In this document: piece after piece, positions 1 through 7,573 of the stretch
How the letters are laid out: every line of letters starts with the position of its first letter
Numbering within the stretch: position 1 is the stretch's first letter
Source of the DNA: an uncultured Eubacterium sp.
GTDB lineage: Bacteria > Bacillota > Clostridia > Peptostreptococcales > Anaerovoracaceae
Reading direction: 5' to 3'
Length of the DNA stretch: 20,635 bases
NCBI GenBank assembly: GCA_937894585.1
Contig: CALBGO010000114.1
Span: forward strand, 1-20,635
Notes under the pieces: model-generated
What the model was told of the DNA's origin: nothing
The model's input: the letters and a program-made list of their open reading frames with translations, nothing else
Databases searched by the model: none
Position numbers and translations under genes: made by a program

Positions 1-128
1 ATTTCGCTGACCTTCTTATCCGGAAAGATTCTCTCCAGAAAAGCCTTGCATCTGCTCTCATCGTTCATCACCATAGCGAAAATCGTCTGATTGGAAAACG
101 GAAACTGAATCTTAGGTTCTCTTTCCAT
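1..128 (-). CDS. Rpn/PD-(D/E)XK nuclease family transposase, N-terminal fragment (runs off the window)
   Basis: The ATG at 128 is preceded by GGGGAGAAG at good spacing. The 42 visible codons read MEREPKIQFPFSN, then QTIFAMVMND, then a stretch ending in LERIFPDKKVSE. The pattern of a phenylalanine/proline-rich opening, 'F..VM.D...C..FLE.I.PDKKV', is what I know from the start of the PD-(D/E)XK nuclease family transposases (Rpn, recombination-promoting nuclease), which are present in many copies in Clostridia. The catalytic PD-(D/E)XK core lies outside the window, so the assignment rests on the N-terminal signature alone. The gene is cut by the window edge, not by visible damage. Rpn proteins are associated with RecA-independent recombination and DNA cleavage; whether this copy is active cannot be seen. 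The adjacent repeat-rich non-coding DNA fits a mobile or recombining locus. Confidence 0.72.
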   Translation of the reverse strand, partial: MEREPKIQFPFSNQTIFAMVMNDESRCKAFLERIFPDKKVSE

Positions 129-145
129 ACTTCTCCCCTTTTTGC

Positions 146-233
146 ATATGTAAATATATACCATTATTGATAATATTAACTATATCAGAAGTACTCATTA
201 AAATCAGGTCATAATTGTAATTTATTTACATAT
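146..233. repeat. 11-bp perfect inverted repeat upstream of the Rpn-family gene
   Basis: The arms ATATGTAAATA (146-156) and TATTTACATAT (223-233) are exact inverted copies separated by 66 bp. The proximal arm lies just upstream of the Rpn gene's ribosome binding site, and the whole element covers its probable promoter region. It could be a regulator or recombinase site. The arms are AT-rich, so chance is not excluded. Confidence 0.4.
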
Positions 234-282
234 CAAGCAGTCCATATCGCCTTTTTACCTTTTCCGTCTAACTGTAAGGGGC

Positions 283-327
283 ATCACATTGGCAAAATCA
301 CCTACATATCACATTGTCAAAATTACC
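283..327. repeat. Two direct repeats of a 20-bp motif, 25-bp period
   Basis: The copies at 283-302 and 308-327 read ATCACATTG-G/T-CAAAAT-C/T-ACC, with two differences in 20 positions. Short repeated motifs near an end are typical of some insertion sequences, such as the IS21 family, but no transposase gene is in the window to pair with them. Confidence 0.6.
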
Positions 328-439
328 GAAACCCTTGTCATATCTTCAAGCTGTCAATATTGATGAAAACTGCCGCCGCAGCTTTTCACCGTGACGACAG
401 TTTTTTCTTCTAAGTATCTATTATTTTTTTCATTAAAAT

Positions 440-531
440 TTCAATGCAGATTGCTTTAAAGCTTCGATGCATATTACCCTTGGTTTTCAATACATATTTC
501 CCTCGGCCTTCCAATATAGGTTGCCCTTAAG
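440..531. repeat. Degenerate 23-bp tandem repeat, four units
   Basis: Units start at 440, 463, 486 and 509, exactly 23 bp apart. They begin TTCAATGCA, TTCGATGCA, TTCAATACA and TTCCAATA, and each carries a variant of 'ATATTNCCCTT' in its second half. A weaker fifth unit (TTCCAGCT) may start at 533. The units are too diverged and have no constant/spacer alternation, so this is not a CRISPR array. Confidence 0.6.
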
Positions 532-870
532 ATTCCAGCTCGGTCTCATTCGCCCCGGCACCTATACCCTCACCCCGTATATTTCGCTGTTTGAGCCGGG
601 GAAATCTCCCGCCTACTCCCTTTGTTCTACTTTTACAGGGGATTTTTGCCGGAAAATATGAGGAGATGGATGCCTGTATTTGCGTTTAATTCCATCATAT
701 CCCATTTTTGTGCTTGTTTTAGCGCAAAATTCATCATTTACAGGAATTTTTTCCCTGTAAATTGACGCAAAATCGAAGAAAGTATCCTGCTTTTCCTTCA
801 TATACCCCCCTCTTTCCTATTGAAAATCCCCTGGTTCCTGTCAAAAACACTGGTTGCAGGGAATTCGGGA

Positions 871-901
871 CATATTCGAAACCGGTGCATATTCGAAACC
901 G
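871..901. repeat. Exact 14-bp direct repeat, 17-bp period
   Basis: CATATTCGAAACCG occurs at 871-884 and again at 888-901, separated by GTG. It lies in the same repeat-rich non-coding stretch as the 20-, 23- and 13-bp repeats. Confidence 0.65.
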
Positions 902-993
902 AAGCGGCGCAACGAAAAAGCGAAAAGCCGGCAGAATGGAAAAACTTCTGCATTCTGTCAGCTTTGTCAAAATTTCTAAAATCTAATTTTTAT

Positions 994-1031
994 CCGGGTT
1001 ATCAGTCTATCTTCCCTGCCGGGTTATCAGT
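994..1031. repeat. Exact 13-bp direct repeat, 25-bp period
   Basis: CCGGGTTATCAGT is found at 994-1006 and 1019-1031. The pair sits directly downstream of the surface-protein stop codon (minus strand). It has the same 25-bp spacing as the pair at 283-327, although the sequence is unrelated. Confidence 0.65.
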
Positions 1032-1057
1032 TTAGCGGCTCCTCTGATTTTATAAGC

Positions 1058-3511
1058 TTATCTTCCTGTCCGCATCACGATATTGGACCACTTGGTGTAA
1101 TAGGTTTTTCCGTCGATTTTGCGAACGCCGCGCATTTTGTAATAGTAGCGAACGCCTTTCTTTACGAATTTTCCGTTCTTGTAATACCCTTTGGTTTTAT
1201 CGTTTTTGGTTACAAACCACGCTTTCTTTCCAAAGGCTGTTTTCTTCTTTGCAGAGCGGAAGATTTCGTAGTTGTCCACCTTAAAGCCGAAGGATTTCTT
1301 GTAGTGGAGCTTGATCCACCCTTTTCCGATTCCACCTTTTTTGTAGTACATTCTGATGGTGGTATTCTGCACGCCTTTTGCAATGCGGTCGTTTTTCGCC
1401 TTTTTTGTTTCGGCAAAGACTGCGGTCACACGCATATCCTCTGTCACATCTTTGATAGTATACTTTGAGACTGCGCCGACGCTTTTTCCGTTTATAAGAA
1501 GGTCTTTGACTTCGTAGCCTTTGTCCGGTGTCAGGGTTACATCTACATCGCCGTAACGATAAATGCTGTCTGTGCTCAGTTCAATTTTGCCATGCGCCTG
1601 CTGCTCTGCTGTGATATCGTAATAAGTAGAGCCTCCGCCATCCCCACGGTCATCCTCGCTGGTAGGCTGGGGCAGGACCGTAAAGCGGGCGGTGGCAGCG
1701 GCAGTATGGGTGCCGTTATAGGTGACGGTGATGGTGGAGGTGTGTACCCCGGGAGACAGGCCGGGTCGTGGCTGGAGCGCATAGTAGGCATTCGTCCCAC
1801 CTGCCGGAACCTTGAGGATATTTGGGTTTGCTTCAGTACGGATATTAAAAACTTCACCAGTGCAGGAGACACCCGTGATTGTCACCTCTTCACCACTGGA
1901 ATTGTGGATCTTGATCGGCTTGGGGTCCGGGGTCGTGTAGCCGGCGTAGACGGAATCGAAGGTGGGCAGCTCGATGGTGATGATATTGCCCACGCCGATG
2001 GTCACCTTCTGCGCTTCACTCTTAAAGCTGCTGTCTGTGGCTTTGACACGCACCCAATAATCGCCGGTGGAAAAGTCGCTGATCATACCGTTATCGTCCG
2101 CTGTGTAGTTTGTCCAGTTCGTCTGGTCGGTGGAAACTTGGTAGCTCGTGCCAGCGGTCAGGTGGGTGATCTTGCCGTCACTCTTCCCATCGGCAGATAC
2201 ATTGATCGCCTGCGGGTTGCTGGAAGCCGGTGTCCGGCGCGGAATAGAGATTTCTGTAACGCCTCTGATTGGAGCATCATCGTCTCCTTTAACGCGCACA
2301 TAGATTTTCTGAGCGACATAGGAGGTTATACTTCCACCGTTGGAAATAAAATCAGTATCATCGGAGAAATCAGATTCCCCGCTGACTTCAAACTTTTGGT
2401 CATCATAGGTGCTGGTTTCCGCCTCGTAGTTGATCGACACGGCGCTGGTGTGTGGGGCGGTGATTACCGTCAGGCTGGGAGTGGCCGGGGATGCTTGATA
2501 AAATCTGGTATCTCCATAACGAGCATAAACAGTGTAGGCCTTGGAATGGTCTAAGCCGCTTAATGTCGGGACACGCACCCACGCACTTTCGATGGTAGGC
2601 GCGCCCTCGCCTGCATCGACGCGGGCATAGTCTATCTTCCTGTCTTGATTGATGGTCACAGAATCCAGCGTGATCGAGGTACCTGTGATCTGAGATATAT
2701 TTGACACCGTGGGCGCACTTGTGGGAGCGTCCTGCTGGATCTTGGAACCTTCGGCAAGGGAGCCTTCGCCCGTCAGGATCGCACCCTCCGGAATCGTGAC
2801 GCCCTCCGGCAGCGTCAGCGTGCCCCAGATCTCGTAGGTGTTGTCTTCGCCGGTGGGCTTGATGCCCTGACCGTCGTCGCCGTTGTAAGGTGAACCTCGA
2901 CCGTCGCCGATATCATCTCCGCCAGCTGTTGACAAGCCATCGCCGCCAGAAATTTGTAAGCTGCCTGTAGTGAGGATCACAACGGTTCCGCAGGCTTCCG
3001 CAGCCTTAGAAGGATCGTCGGCTGTGTTTCCACCGATTCCGCTTCCGCCGTATCCGGTTTCTGATGTTCCACCGGTTACAGATAGGGAGCCGCTGCCTTG
3101 GATAATAAAGGTCGTTCCCGTTGGCACATGAATTCCAGCAACACCGTTCTCAGTGCCTCCTGCTCCACCTGTGAGTGTGTTTGTGCTATTATCTGGTAAA
3201 ATCAAGGTGAGTGTTGCCCCTGATGCCAGATCAATGGCTGGCTTTGGATCGTCCGTAAGCGCTGTAATGTTTACATTGTTTAATGTGACCGTCGCTTTCA
3301 CATTTTCCCCAACAGAAATACAGTTTTCTGTGGTTGTCCCGGTGACTGTGTAGTCGCCATCTTCTGAAATAGCGAGGGAACCGGTACTTATATCGTGGGG
3401 TTCCCCGGCTGCCTGCGTGCCTTCAACAGCTCCAAAGGCTGCCTGCGGAAAATAAGCGCATATCATAACCGCAGAGAGCAGCAGGCTTAAAACCCGCTTA
3501 CTTTTTTTCAT
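1058..3511 (-). CDS. Secreted multidomain surface protein (signal peptide, glycine-rich beta-helix-like region, Ig/FN3-like repeats, basic C-terminal domain)
   Basis: This 817-residue reading starts at ATG 3511 because it opens directly with a signal peptide: KKSKR, a hydrophobic run LSLLLSAVMICAYF, and an A-x-A-like cleavage area near residue 27. An in-frame TTG at 3544 would add 11 residues but has no ribosome binding site. Residues about 40-240 are Gly/Thr/Asn-rich with repeated short strands (TLTGGAGG, LSVTGG, LQISGG), which looks like a right-handed beta-helix. Residues about 268-630 hold several beta-sandwich-like modules. At about 640-715, 'GKIELSTDSIYRYGDVDVTL' and 'VTAVFAE' fit an InlB-B/bacterial-repeat type domain. 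The last 100 residues are very Lys/Tyr-rich ('YEIFRSAKKK', 'GVRYYYKMRG', 'WSNIVMR'), a C-terminal module common in Clostridia surface proteins. No LPXTG motif is seen. The function is probably adhesion or wall-associated; the ligand is unknown. Confidence 0.85.
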   Translation of the reverse strand: MKKSKRVLSLLLSAVMICAYFPQAAFGAVEGTQAAGEPHDISTGSLAISEDGDYTVTGTTTENCISVGENVKATVTLNNVNITALTDDPKPAIDLASGATLTLILPDNSTNTLTGGAGGTENGVAGIHVPTGTTFIIQGSGSLSVTGGTSETGYGGSGIGGNTADDPSKAAEACGTVVILTTGSLQISGGDGLSTAGGDDIGDGRGSPYNGDDGQGIKPTGEDNTYEIWGTLTLPEGVTIPEGAILTGEGSLAEGSKIQQDAPTSAPTVSNISQITGTSITLDSVTINQDRKIDYARVDAGEGAPTIESAWVRVPTLSGLDHSKAYTVYARYGDTRFYQASPATPSLTVITAPHTSAVSINYEAETSTYDDQKFEVSGESDFSDDTDFISNGGSITSYVAQKIYVRVKGDDDAPIRGVTEISIPRRTPASSNPQAINVSADGKSDGKITHLTAGTSYQVSTDQTNWTNYTADDNGMISDFSTGDYWVRVKATDSSFKSEAQKVTIGVGNIITIELPTFDSVYAGYTTPDPKPIKIHNSSGEEVTITGVSCTGEVFNIRTEANPNILKVPAGGTNAYYALQPRPGLSPGVHTSTITVTYNGTHTAAATARFTVLPQPTSEDDRGDGGGSTYYDITAEQQAHGKIELSTDSIYRYGDVDVTLTPDKGYEVKDLLINGKSVGAVSKYTIKDVTEDMRVTAVFAETKKAKNDRIAKGVQNTTIRMYYKKGGIGKGWIKLHYKKSFGFKVDNYEIFRSAKKKTAFGKKAWFVTKNDKTKGYYKNGKFVKKGVRYYYKMRGVRKIDGKTYYTKWSNIVMRTGR

Positions 3512-3740
3512 ACTGTTTTCAAACTTTTCACCTTCTTTCCTCAATATTTATGATTAATATTCCTTACAACCGGAAAGGAATGATCCGTCTTGCTCCTTAG
3601 GCCAGCTTCTTCTTAGTCTGCCTTCTGCACAACAAAAGAGACGCACCTGCCTCTTGCGGAACATACCGCAGGCAAAATGCGCCTTCAATTGAACACTTTT
3701 TAAATTCTGTACAGCAGAATAAGACAGAATTATTTATTTA

Positions 3741-3786
<46 letters not shown>

Positions 3787-3788
3787 AA

Positions 3789-3817
3789 ATTATCGAACCG
3801 CAGCTTCATCTTGTCAA
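3789..3817 (-). promoter_or_regulatory. Sigma-A-type promoter for the surface-protein gene
   Basis: On the minus strand there is a consensus TTGACA (-35, 3812-3817), a 17-bp spacer, and GATAAT (-10, 3789-3794; one mismatch to TATAAT). The predicted start near 3782 is inside the TGTC/GACA tract, giving a 5' leader of about 270 nt before ATG 3511. The rest of the 3512-4055 gap shows no gene. Confidence 0.65.
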
Positions 3818-4012
3818 GTCCCTCTTTCAAAGCCTCCCTACAGATCCGGGAGATTTATTTTCGTATATTCTGATTTCTTTAAGTATAGCTTTTCCAAAGG
3901 TTCCTGTCAATCACGAGTTCTATTTCCGGCTGAGATTTCTATCTGCGATACCAGCTGTAATTCCGTCCGCGCAGGCAGCACAGCGTCATTATATTATATC
4001 AAAGCCCCACAG

Positions 4013-4031
4013 TGCCGCAGCGCCTGCGGCA
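4013..4031. terminator. Hairpin downstream of the Lrp-family gene, possible weak terminator
   Basis: TGCCGCAG-CGC-CTGCGGCA is a perfect 8-bp stem with a 3-nt loop, 25 bp past the stop of the regulator gene. On the minus strand it is not followed by a clean T-run, so termination may be weak or may need another factor. Confidence 0.4.
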
Positions 4032-4055
4032 GCTGCTTTTCAGGCATTTTTCTTT

Positions 4056-4484
4056 TTAATGTCTCTCCATAATCGTAGAAAACACTACCTGTGTTTCTGT
4101 TTTTCCGAAGACCTGCAGTTTTCCTAAAAACTCATCCAGCAGCGTGGTGGTTGGGAAAATCACTTTCATTATCATAGAATAAGGGCCGGTAATATGACTG
4201 CATTCCAGAACACTTTTCTGTTCTTTGATAAAGTCATAGAATTTCCGGCTGTCCTCCGGCTGTACGGTAATCATAATAAACGCTTTGATTCCATAGCCTA
4301 GCTTTTCCATATCAAGAGCAGCGTGATAGCCTTTAATATAACCTTCCCGCTCCAGTTTTTCAATCCGCGCCGATACTGCCGGCGTAGTGAGAAATACCTC
4401 CGCTGACAGTTCTTTCAGGGGAGTTCTCGCGTTTTTCTTAAGTATGTTCAGAATTTTGATATCAATATCATCTAAGTTTTTCAT
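4056..4484 (-). CDS. Lrp/AsnC family transcriptional regulator
   Basis: The protein has 142 residues, typical of the family. The N-terminal part (MKNLDDIDIKILNILKKNAR) and the segment at 21-50 with 'LKELSAEVFLTTPAVSARIEKLEREGYI' elements form the AsnC-type helix-turn-helix. Residues about 66-139 form the RAM ligand-binding/oligomerisation domain ('AFIMITVQPE', 'ECSHITGPYSMIMKV'). Proteins of this family sense amino acids and bind DNA as dimers or octamers. It lies downstream of the aminotransferase and carboxyltransferase operon in the same orientation, but an apparent terminator at 4681-4720 separates them, so it is probably its own transcription unit. Control of the neighbouring amino-acid/oxaloacetate genes is a reasonable inference, not shown by the sequence. 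The start is ATG 4484, with AAAGGCGGGAACG upstream. Confidence 0.9.
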   Translation of the reverse strand: MKNLDDIDIKILNILKKNARTPLKELSAEVFLTTPAVSARIEKLEREGYIKGYHAALDMEKLGYGIKAFIMITVQPEDSRKFYDFIKEQKSVLECSHITGPYSMIMKVIFPTTTLLDEFLGKLQVFGKTETQVVFSTIMERH

Positions 4485-4680
4485 CGTTCCCGCCTTTATT
4501 TTTTTCCATTACCAATATATCATATCTTGTTCAAAAACAAAAGCAAAAACTTCCTCCTTCTCCTCCTTCTATAGCTGGAAAACTTTTCATTTACCCATCT
4601 TTTACATCTTTCCGCCTTGCCGTTTCTCTTCACTTTTGTCCTATAGCCCTCACTTTTTCATATACGCAATTTCTTATAAA

Positions 4681-4720
4681 CTGAAAGAAGAACTGAAATT
4701 CCATTCAGTCCTTCTTTCTG
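4681..4720 (-). terminator. Terminator-like hairpin ending the decarboxylase/aminotransferase operon
   Basis: The 17-nt arms 4681-4697 and 4704-4720 are complementary at 15 of 17 positions, with a 6-nt loop. It lies 27 bp beyond the stop of the aminotransferase gene. On the minus strand the hairpin is followed by TTTATAAG, a short and imperfect U-tract. Confidence 0.55.
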
Positions 4721-4746
4721 CATATGATTGTATGAATACGAAAGGA

Positions 4747-5991
4747 TTAAATTCCCATAGCTGCTTTGATTGCTTTCGGCATTTTTCTGCATTCTTCTTC
4801 TGTATTGGAGGCCACAGACACACGAATTCCTTTTCCCATCGCCACGCAGAAAATATCCATCTCCTGAAGCCGTTCGCCCACGGCATCAGGATTATCACAC
4901 GGAATCGTGATGAAAAAACCGCTGTCATAAGGACAAGGCTTCAGACCGATTTTTTCTGCTTCCTCCATGAAAGCCGCACCTCTGTGGCGCAGTTTTTTCA
5001 GATAGAAGTCCCTTTCCGCAGCAACTTTGGCTGTCAGTTCTTTATCTTCAATAATATTTGCCAGCACCTTCATTGCTGCTCTGTTCCCGTTGGACCAGGA
5101 GGCTCTGCACTCTACACTCATCACATCAGCAAATTCCTTTGCAATCTCCGCAGTTCCCGCCATACAGAGCAAAGCTCCGCAGCGCATGCCGTACATGGTG
5201 TATCCTTTGGACGCACTGAAAGCAATCAGCGGAAGTACATGAGAAGGCGCTTCCGCCAGTTTCTCTAAGAAGAAACGATATTCTTTCGCGTCGCCGGAGA
5301 AATCCAGATATGCGATATCCGTCAGCAGAGCAATTTTCTTTCCTTCAAATTTCTTCAAAATATCCAGAAGGCTGTTCCAGTCGGATTCCGTAAAAGTATA
5401 TCCGGTCGGATTATGAGCAGGTGTATTGACAATTACCAGCGTTTCGTCCTGCTCAGAAAGAATAGCTGAAAGAGCCTCTTCAAAAGCCTTCTCATTGAAC
5501 ACACCGCCGCCTGCTGCCTGCGCCTCCCCAAAGAGAGAATAGGTTGCTACAGTCCGTCCCAGCTCTGCCGCAATCAGATTGTAAGGATTCCAGTGCCAGT
5601 CACTGACAAGAATTTTATCTCCCGGCTTTGTATACGCAGATACCGCATTTCGAATTGCGCCCGTACCGCCCGGTGTATAACAGCTTTCCACGAAAATCCC
5701 CTCAGGAATCCCCTCTGTGAAAACAGCTTTCTTCACCGCTTCTCTGTATTCGGGAAGTCCCAAAATCGGCGCATATGCAGCAAAATCTTCTGCGGAAAGG
5801 CTTCTGATACAATCTGTCACCGATTCCAGCACTACCAGACTTCCATCATCGTCAAGAAGCACTCCAATCGTAGAATCAATGACCTGTTCTTTGCCTTTTT
5901 CCTTGATCCTCTCCTTTGCCTTTGAAGACACACCGAACAATTTGTCAGGCGCTCCGATGGTTGTTCTTCCGTTCTGCTGCGCTATAATCAT
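4747..5991 (-). CDS. Aspartate/aromatic aminotransferase, AspC/TyrB-like (class I, PLP-dependent)
   Basis: The protein has 414 residues, with AAGGAGG seven bases before ATG 5991. Fold-type I aminotransferase residues are all visible: PGGTGAIRNAV (phosphate-binding loop, 107-117), N194 in PAHNPTGY, D225 and Y228 in LLTDIAYLDF, the PLP lysine K262 in SASKGYTMYGMRCG, R270, and the substrate-carboxylate arginine near R390 in GKGIRVSVAS. The TDIAYLDF and HNPTGY forms resemble the I-alpha (AspC/TyrB) branch more than the I-gamma enzymes. It probably interconverts aspartate and oxaloacetate, or aromatic amino acids and their keto acids. Being the last gene of the oxaloacetate-linked operon favours an aspartate-to-oxaloacetate role, but specificity cannot be fixed from sequence alone. 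A 155-bp gap containing a tandem repeat separates it from oadA. Confidence 0.85.
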   Translation of the reverse strand: MIIAQQNGRTTIGAPDKLFGVSSKAKERIKEKGKEQVIDSTIGVLLDDDGSLVVLESVTDCIRSLSAEDFAAYAPILGLPEYREAVKKAVFTEGIPEGIFVESCYTPGGTGAIRNAVSAYTKPGDKILVSDWHWNPYNLIAAELGRTVATYSLFGEAQAAGGGVFNEKAFEEALSAILSEQDETLVIVNTPAHNPTGYTFTESDWNSLLDILKKFEGKKIALLTDIAYLDFSGDAKEYRFFLEKLAEAPSHVLPLIAFSASKGYTMYGMRCGALLCMAGTAEIAKEFADVMSVECRASWSNGNRAAMKVLANIIEDKELTAKVAAERDFYLKKLRHRGAAFMEEAEKIGLKPCPYDSGFFITIPCDNPDAVGERLQEMDIFCVAMGKGIRVSVASNTEEECRKMPKAIKAAMGI

Positions 5992-6003
5992 AATAAACCT
6001 CCT

Positions 6004-6150
6004 TCATTTTCCGGGACATTTTCTCCGCCCCTGCTTTTTCATATCTGCTCGACATTGCCTATTCCCCTGTTTTTCACATCCTGCCCGGCGCTGCCTCGCC
6101 TCTGTTTTTCATATCCTGCCAGACGCTGTCTCTTCCTGTTTTATCTTAAC
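6004..6150 (-). repeat. About 35-bp degenerate tandem repeat carrying a chain of 12-residue mini-ORFs
   Basis: Plus-strand units begin at 6031, 6067, 6102 and 6136, with core CTGTTTTTCAYATCCTGC. On the minus strand each unit contains a 13-codon frame: 6112-6074 (MKNRGEAAPGRM), 6077-6039 starting GTG (VKNRGIGNVEQI) and 6042-6004 (MKKQGRRKCPGK). Each stop overlaps the next start as ATGA or GTGA. A leading partial unit lies in frame after the oadA stop. I do not claim the peptides are made; only the repeat and the frames are certain. Confidence 0.7.
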
Positions 6151-6156
6151 GAGTTT

Positions 6157-7560
6157 TTATACCGGATATGCTCCGTTAGCCAGGTCATACTGTTCCGGAT
6201 CTATTTTATGCGCTTTTGCATCCCTGTACTTGAAAAAATCAAGGGCAACTTTCGGAAACATCGCATAAGTAAGCACATCCTCATCCTGCTCTTTATAGCC
6301 TGCAATTTCCTGTTCTAAAGAAGAAAGCTCCGGTTCCAGCAAATCCGCCGGTCTGCATGTAATCGGCTTTTCCTCCCCGATCGCTTTTTTCTGCACTTCC
6401 GGCGCAAAAGGCTTTACGGTACTGCCATAATCCCCGTGAAGTATCGCTTTCGTTTCCCGCGTCATAATCTGATACCGCTCTCCCGTCAGCACATTAAGCA
6501 CCGCCTGGGTTCCTACAATCTGAGAAGACGGTGTCACAAGAGGCGGCTCGCCTAAATCCGCACGCACTCTCGGCACCTCTGCCAGCACTTCGTAAAACCG
6601 ATCTTCCGCCCCCTGTTCTTTTAACTGGGACATCAGATTGGACAGCATACCGCCGGGTACCTGATACAGCAGTGTTTTTACATCAACCGTCAGCATTTTA
6701 GGATTCAGAAGACCACTTGCAAGAGCTTCGTCCCGCATCGGTCTGAAATAATCTGAAATCTCGGAAAGGAGCTCCTGATCAAGCCCCGTATCATAAGGAG
6801 TTGAAGCAAGGACCGCTGCCATAACCTCCGTAGCCGGCTGACTGGTTCCCATCGAGAATGGGGATATTGCCGTATCAATCACATCGCAGCCCGCCTCGAC
6901 GCCTTTTACATAAGTAATCGGCGCAACGCCGCCGGTGCAGTGACTGTGCAGCTGAATGGGAACACTGACTCTGCTTTTCAGCTCACGAATCAGTCTGTCA
7001 GCCGTATCCGGGGTTAGAATGCCTGCCATATCTTTGATACAAATGGAGTCAGCGCCCATACTTTCCATATCGCAGGCAAGTTTTTTCCAATAATCTATCG
7101 TATAAGCGCTTCCTGTCGTGTAAGCCATCGCAAGCTGCACATGCCCGCCTTCTTTTTTTGCCGCGCGCACCGCAGTTTCCACATTGCGCAAATCATTAAG
7201 CGCATCAAAAATTCTTAAAATATCAATTCCGTTTGCTATGGATTTCTGTACAAAATATGTTACCACATCGTCGGGATAATGACGGTAGCCCAAAAGATTC
7301 TGCCCGCGAAGCAGCATCTGAAGCTTTGTATTCTTAATCCTTTTTCTTAAAATACGAAGCCTCTCCCAGGGATCTTCCTTTAAAAACCGCAGAGATGCGT
7401 CAAAAGTTGCACCGCCCCAGCATTCAATGGAATGGTAGCCGACACAATCCATTTTTTCCAGAATCGGAATCATATCTTCTGTTTTCATTCTGGTTGCAAT
7501 CAGAGACTGATGTGCGTCCCGAAGCACAGTCTCCGTTATCTTTATCTTTTTTTCACTCAC
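6157..7560 (-). CDS. oadA: OadA/5S-type carboxyltransferase (oxaloacetate decarboxylase alpha or pyruvate carboxylase B subunit without biotin domain)
   Basis: The protein has 467 residues. The start is GTG 7560, with AAAGGAG eight bases upstream. It has the HMGL/PYC carboxyltransferase TIM barrel: TETVLRDAHQSL (metal-binding D15, Q18), ECWGGATFDASLRFL (47-60), LLRGQNLLGYR, the carboxylatable lysine K176 in IKDMAGILTP, and the metal histidines in LHSHCTGG (H205, H207). The conserved C-terminal PYC domain follows ('VPGGMLSNL', 'VTPSSQIVG'). There is no C-terminal biotinyl domain, because biotin sits on the separate carrier gene in the same operon. It catalyses carboxyl transfer between oxaloacetate/pyruvate and biotin. 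No biotin carboxylase gene is nearby, which argues for a decarboxylase or transcarboxylase rather than an ATP-using pyruvate carboxylase. It lies 13 bp downstream of oadB, so it is almost certainly cotranscribed. Confidence 0.93.
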   Translation of the reverse strand: MSEKKIKITETVLRDAHQSLIATRMKTEDMIPILEKMDCVGYHSIECWGGATFDASLRFLKEDPWERLRILRKRIKNTKLQMLLRGQNLLGYRHYPDDVVTYFVQKSIANGIDILRIFDALNDLRNVETAVRAAKKEGGHVQLAMAYTTGSAYTIDYWKKLACDMESMGADSICIKDMAGILTPDTADRLIRELKSRVSVPIQLHSHCTGGVAPITYVKGVEAGCDVIDTAISPFSMGTSQPATEVMAAVLASTPYDTGLDQELLSEISDYFRPMRDEALASGLLNPKMLTVDVKTLLYQVPGGMLSNLMSQLKEQGAEDRFYEVLAEVPRVRADLGEPPLVTPSSQIVGTQAVLNVLTGERYQIMTRETKAILHGDYGSTVKPFAPEVQKKAIGEEKPITCRPADLLEPELSSLEQEIAGYKEQDEDVLTYAMFPKVALDFFKYRDAKAHKIDPEQYDLANGAYPV

Positions 7561-7573
7561 TTTTTATTCTCCT

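Larger units (their letters stand above)
234..1057. other. Non-coding, repeat-rich intergenic region
   Basis: I see no credible gene in these roughly 820 bp. The short open frames present lack ribosome binding sites and recognisable protein patterns. The region instead holds several families of short degenerate direct repeats (listed separately) and a hairpin-forming sequence near 736-760, where TTTACAGG-A and T-CCCTGTAAA arms face each other. The look is of decayed mobile-element ends or an old intergenic repeat array. Confidence 0.55.

Noticed and set aside
440..531. CRISPR array
   Set aside because: The units are contiguous, diverged along the whole 23 bp and have no unique spacers; no cas genes are in the window.
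467..1035. Several short open frames (62-78 codons) on both strands of the intergenic region
   Set aside because: They lack ribosome binding sites, overlap one another in several frames, and their sequence is explained by the degenerate repeats; none resembles a known protein.
1592..2554. Long plus-strand open frame (320 codons) inside the surface-protein gene
   Set aside because: It is antisense to a gene with a signal peptide and clear domains. The predicted product is low-complexity Gly/Asp/Arg-rich without family features, as expected from the shadow of a GC-rich coding strand.
4387..5268. Plus-strand open frame of 293 codons across the Lrp gene start and the aminotransferase end
   Set aside because: It runs antisense through two well-supported genes. 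Its composition (Phe, Ser, His, Cys rich) is typical of a shadow frame, and it has no ribosome binding site.
6157..7560. Pyruvate carboxylase subunit B of an ATP-dependent carboxylase
   Set aside because: No biotin carboxylase (PycA/AccC) gene is present, and the operon includes OadB and OadG, so a decarboxylase or transcarboxylase role is more likely. The enzyme family itself cannot separate them.
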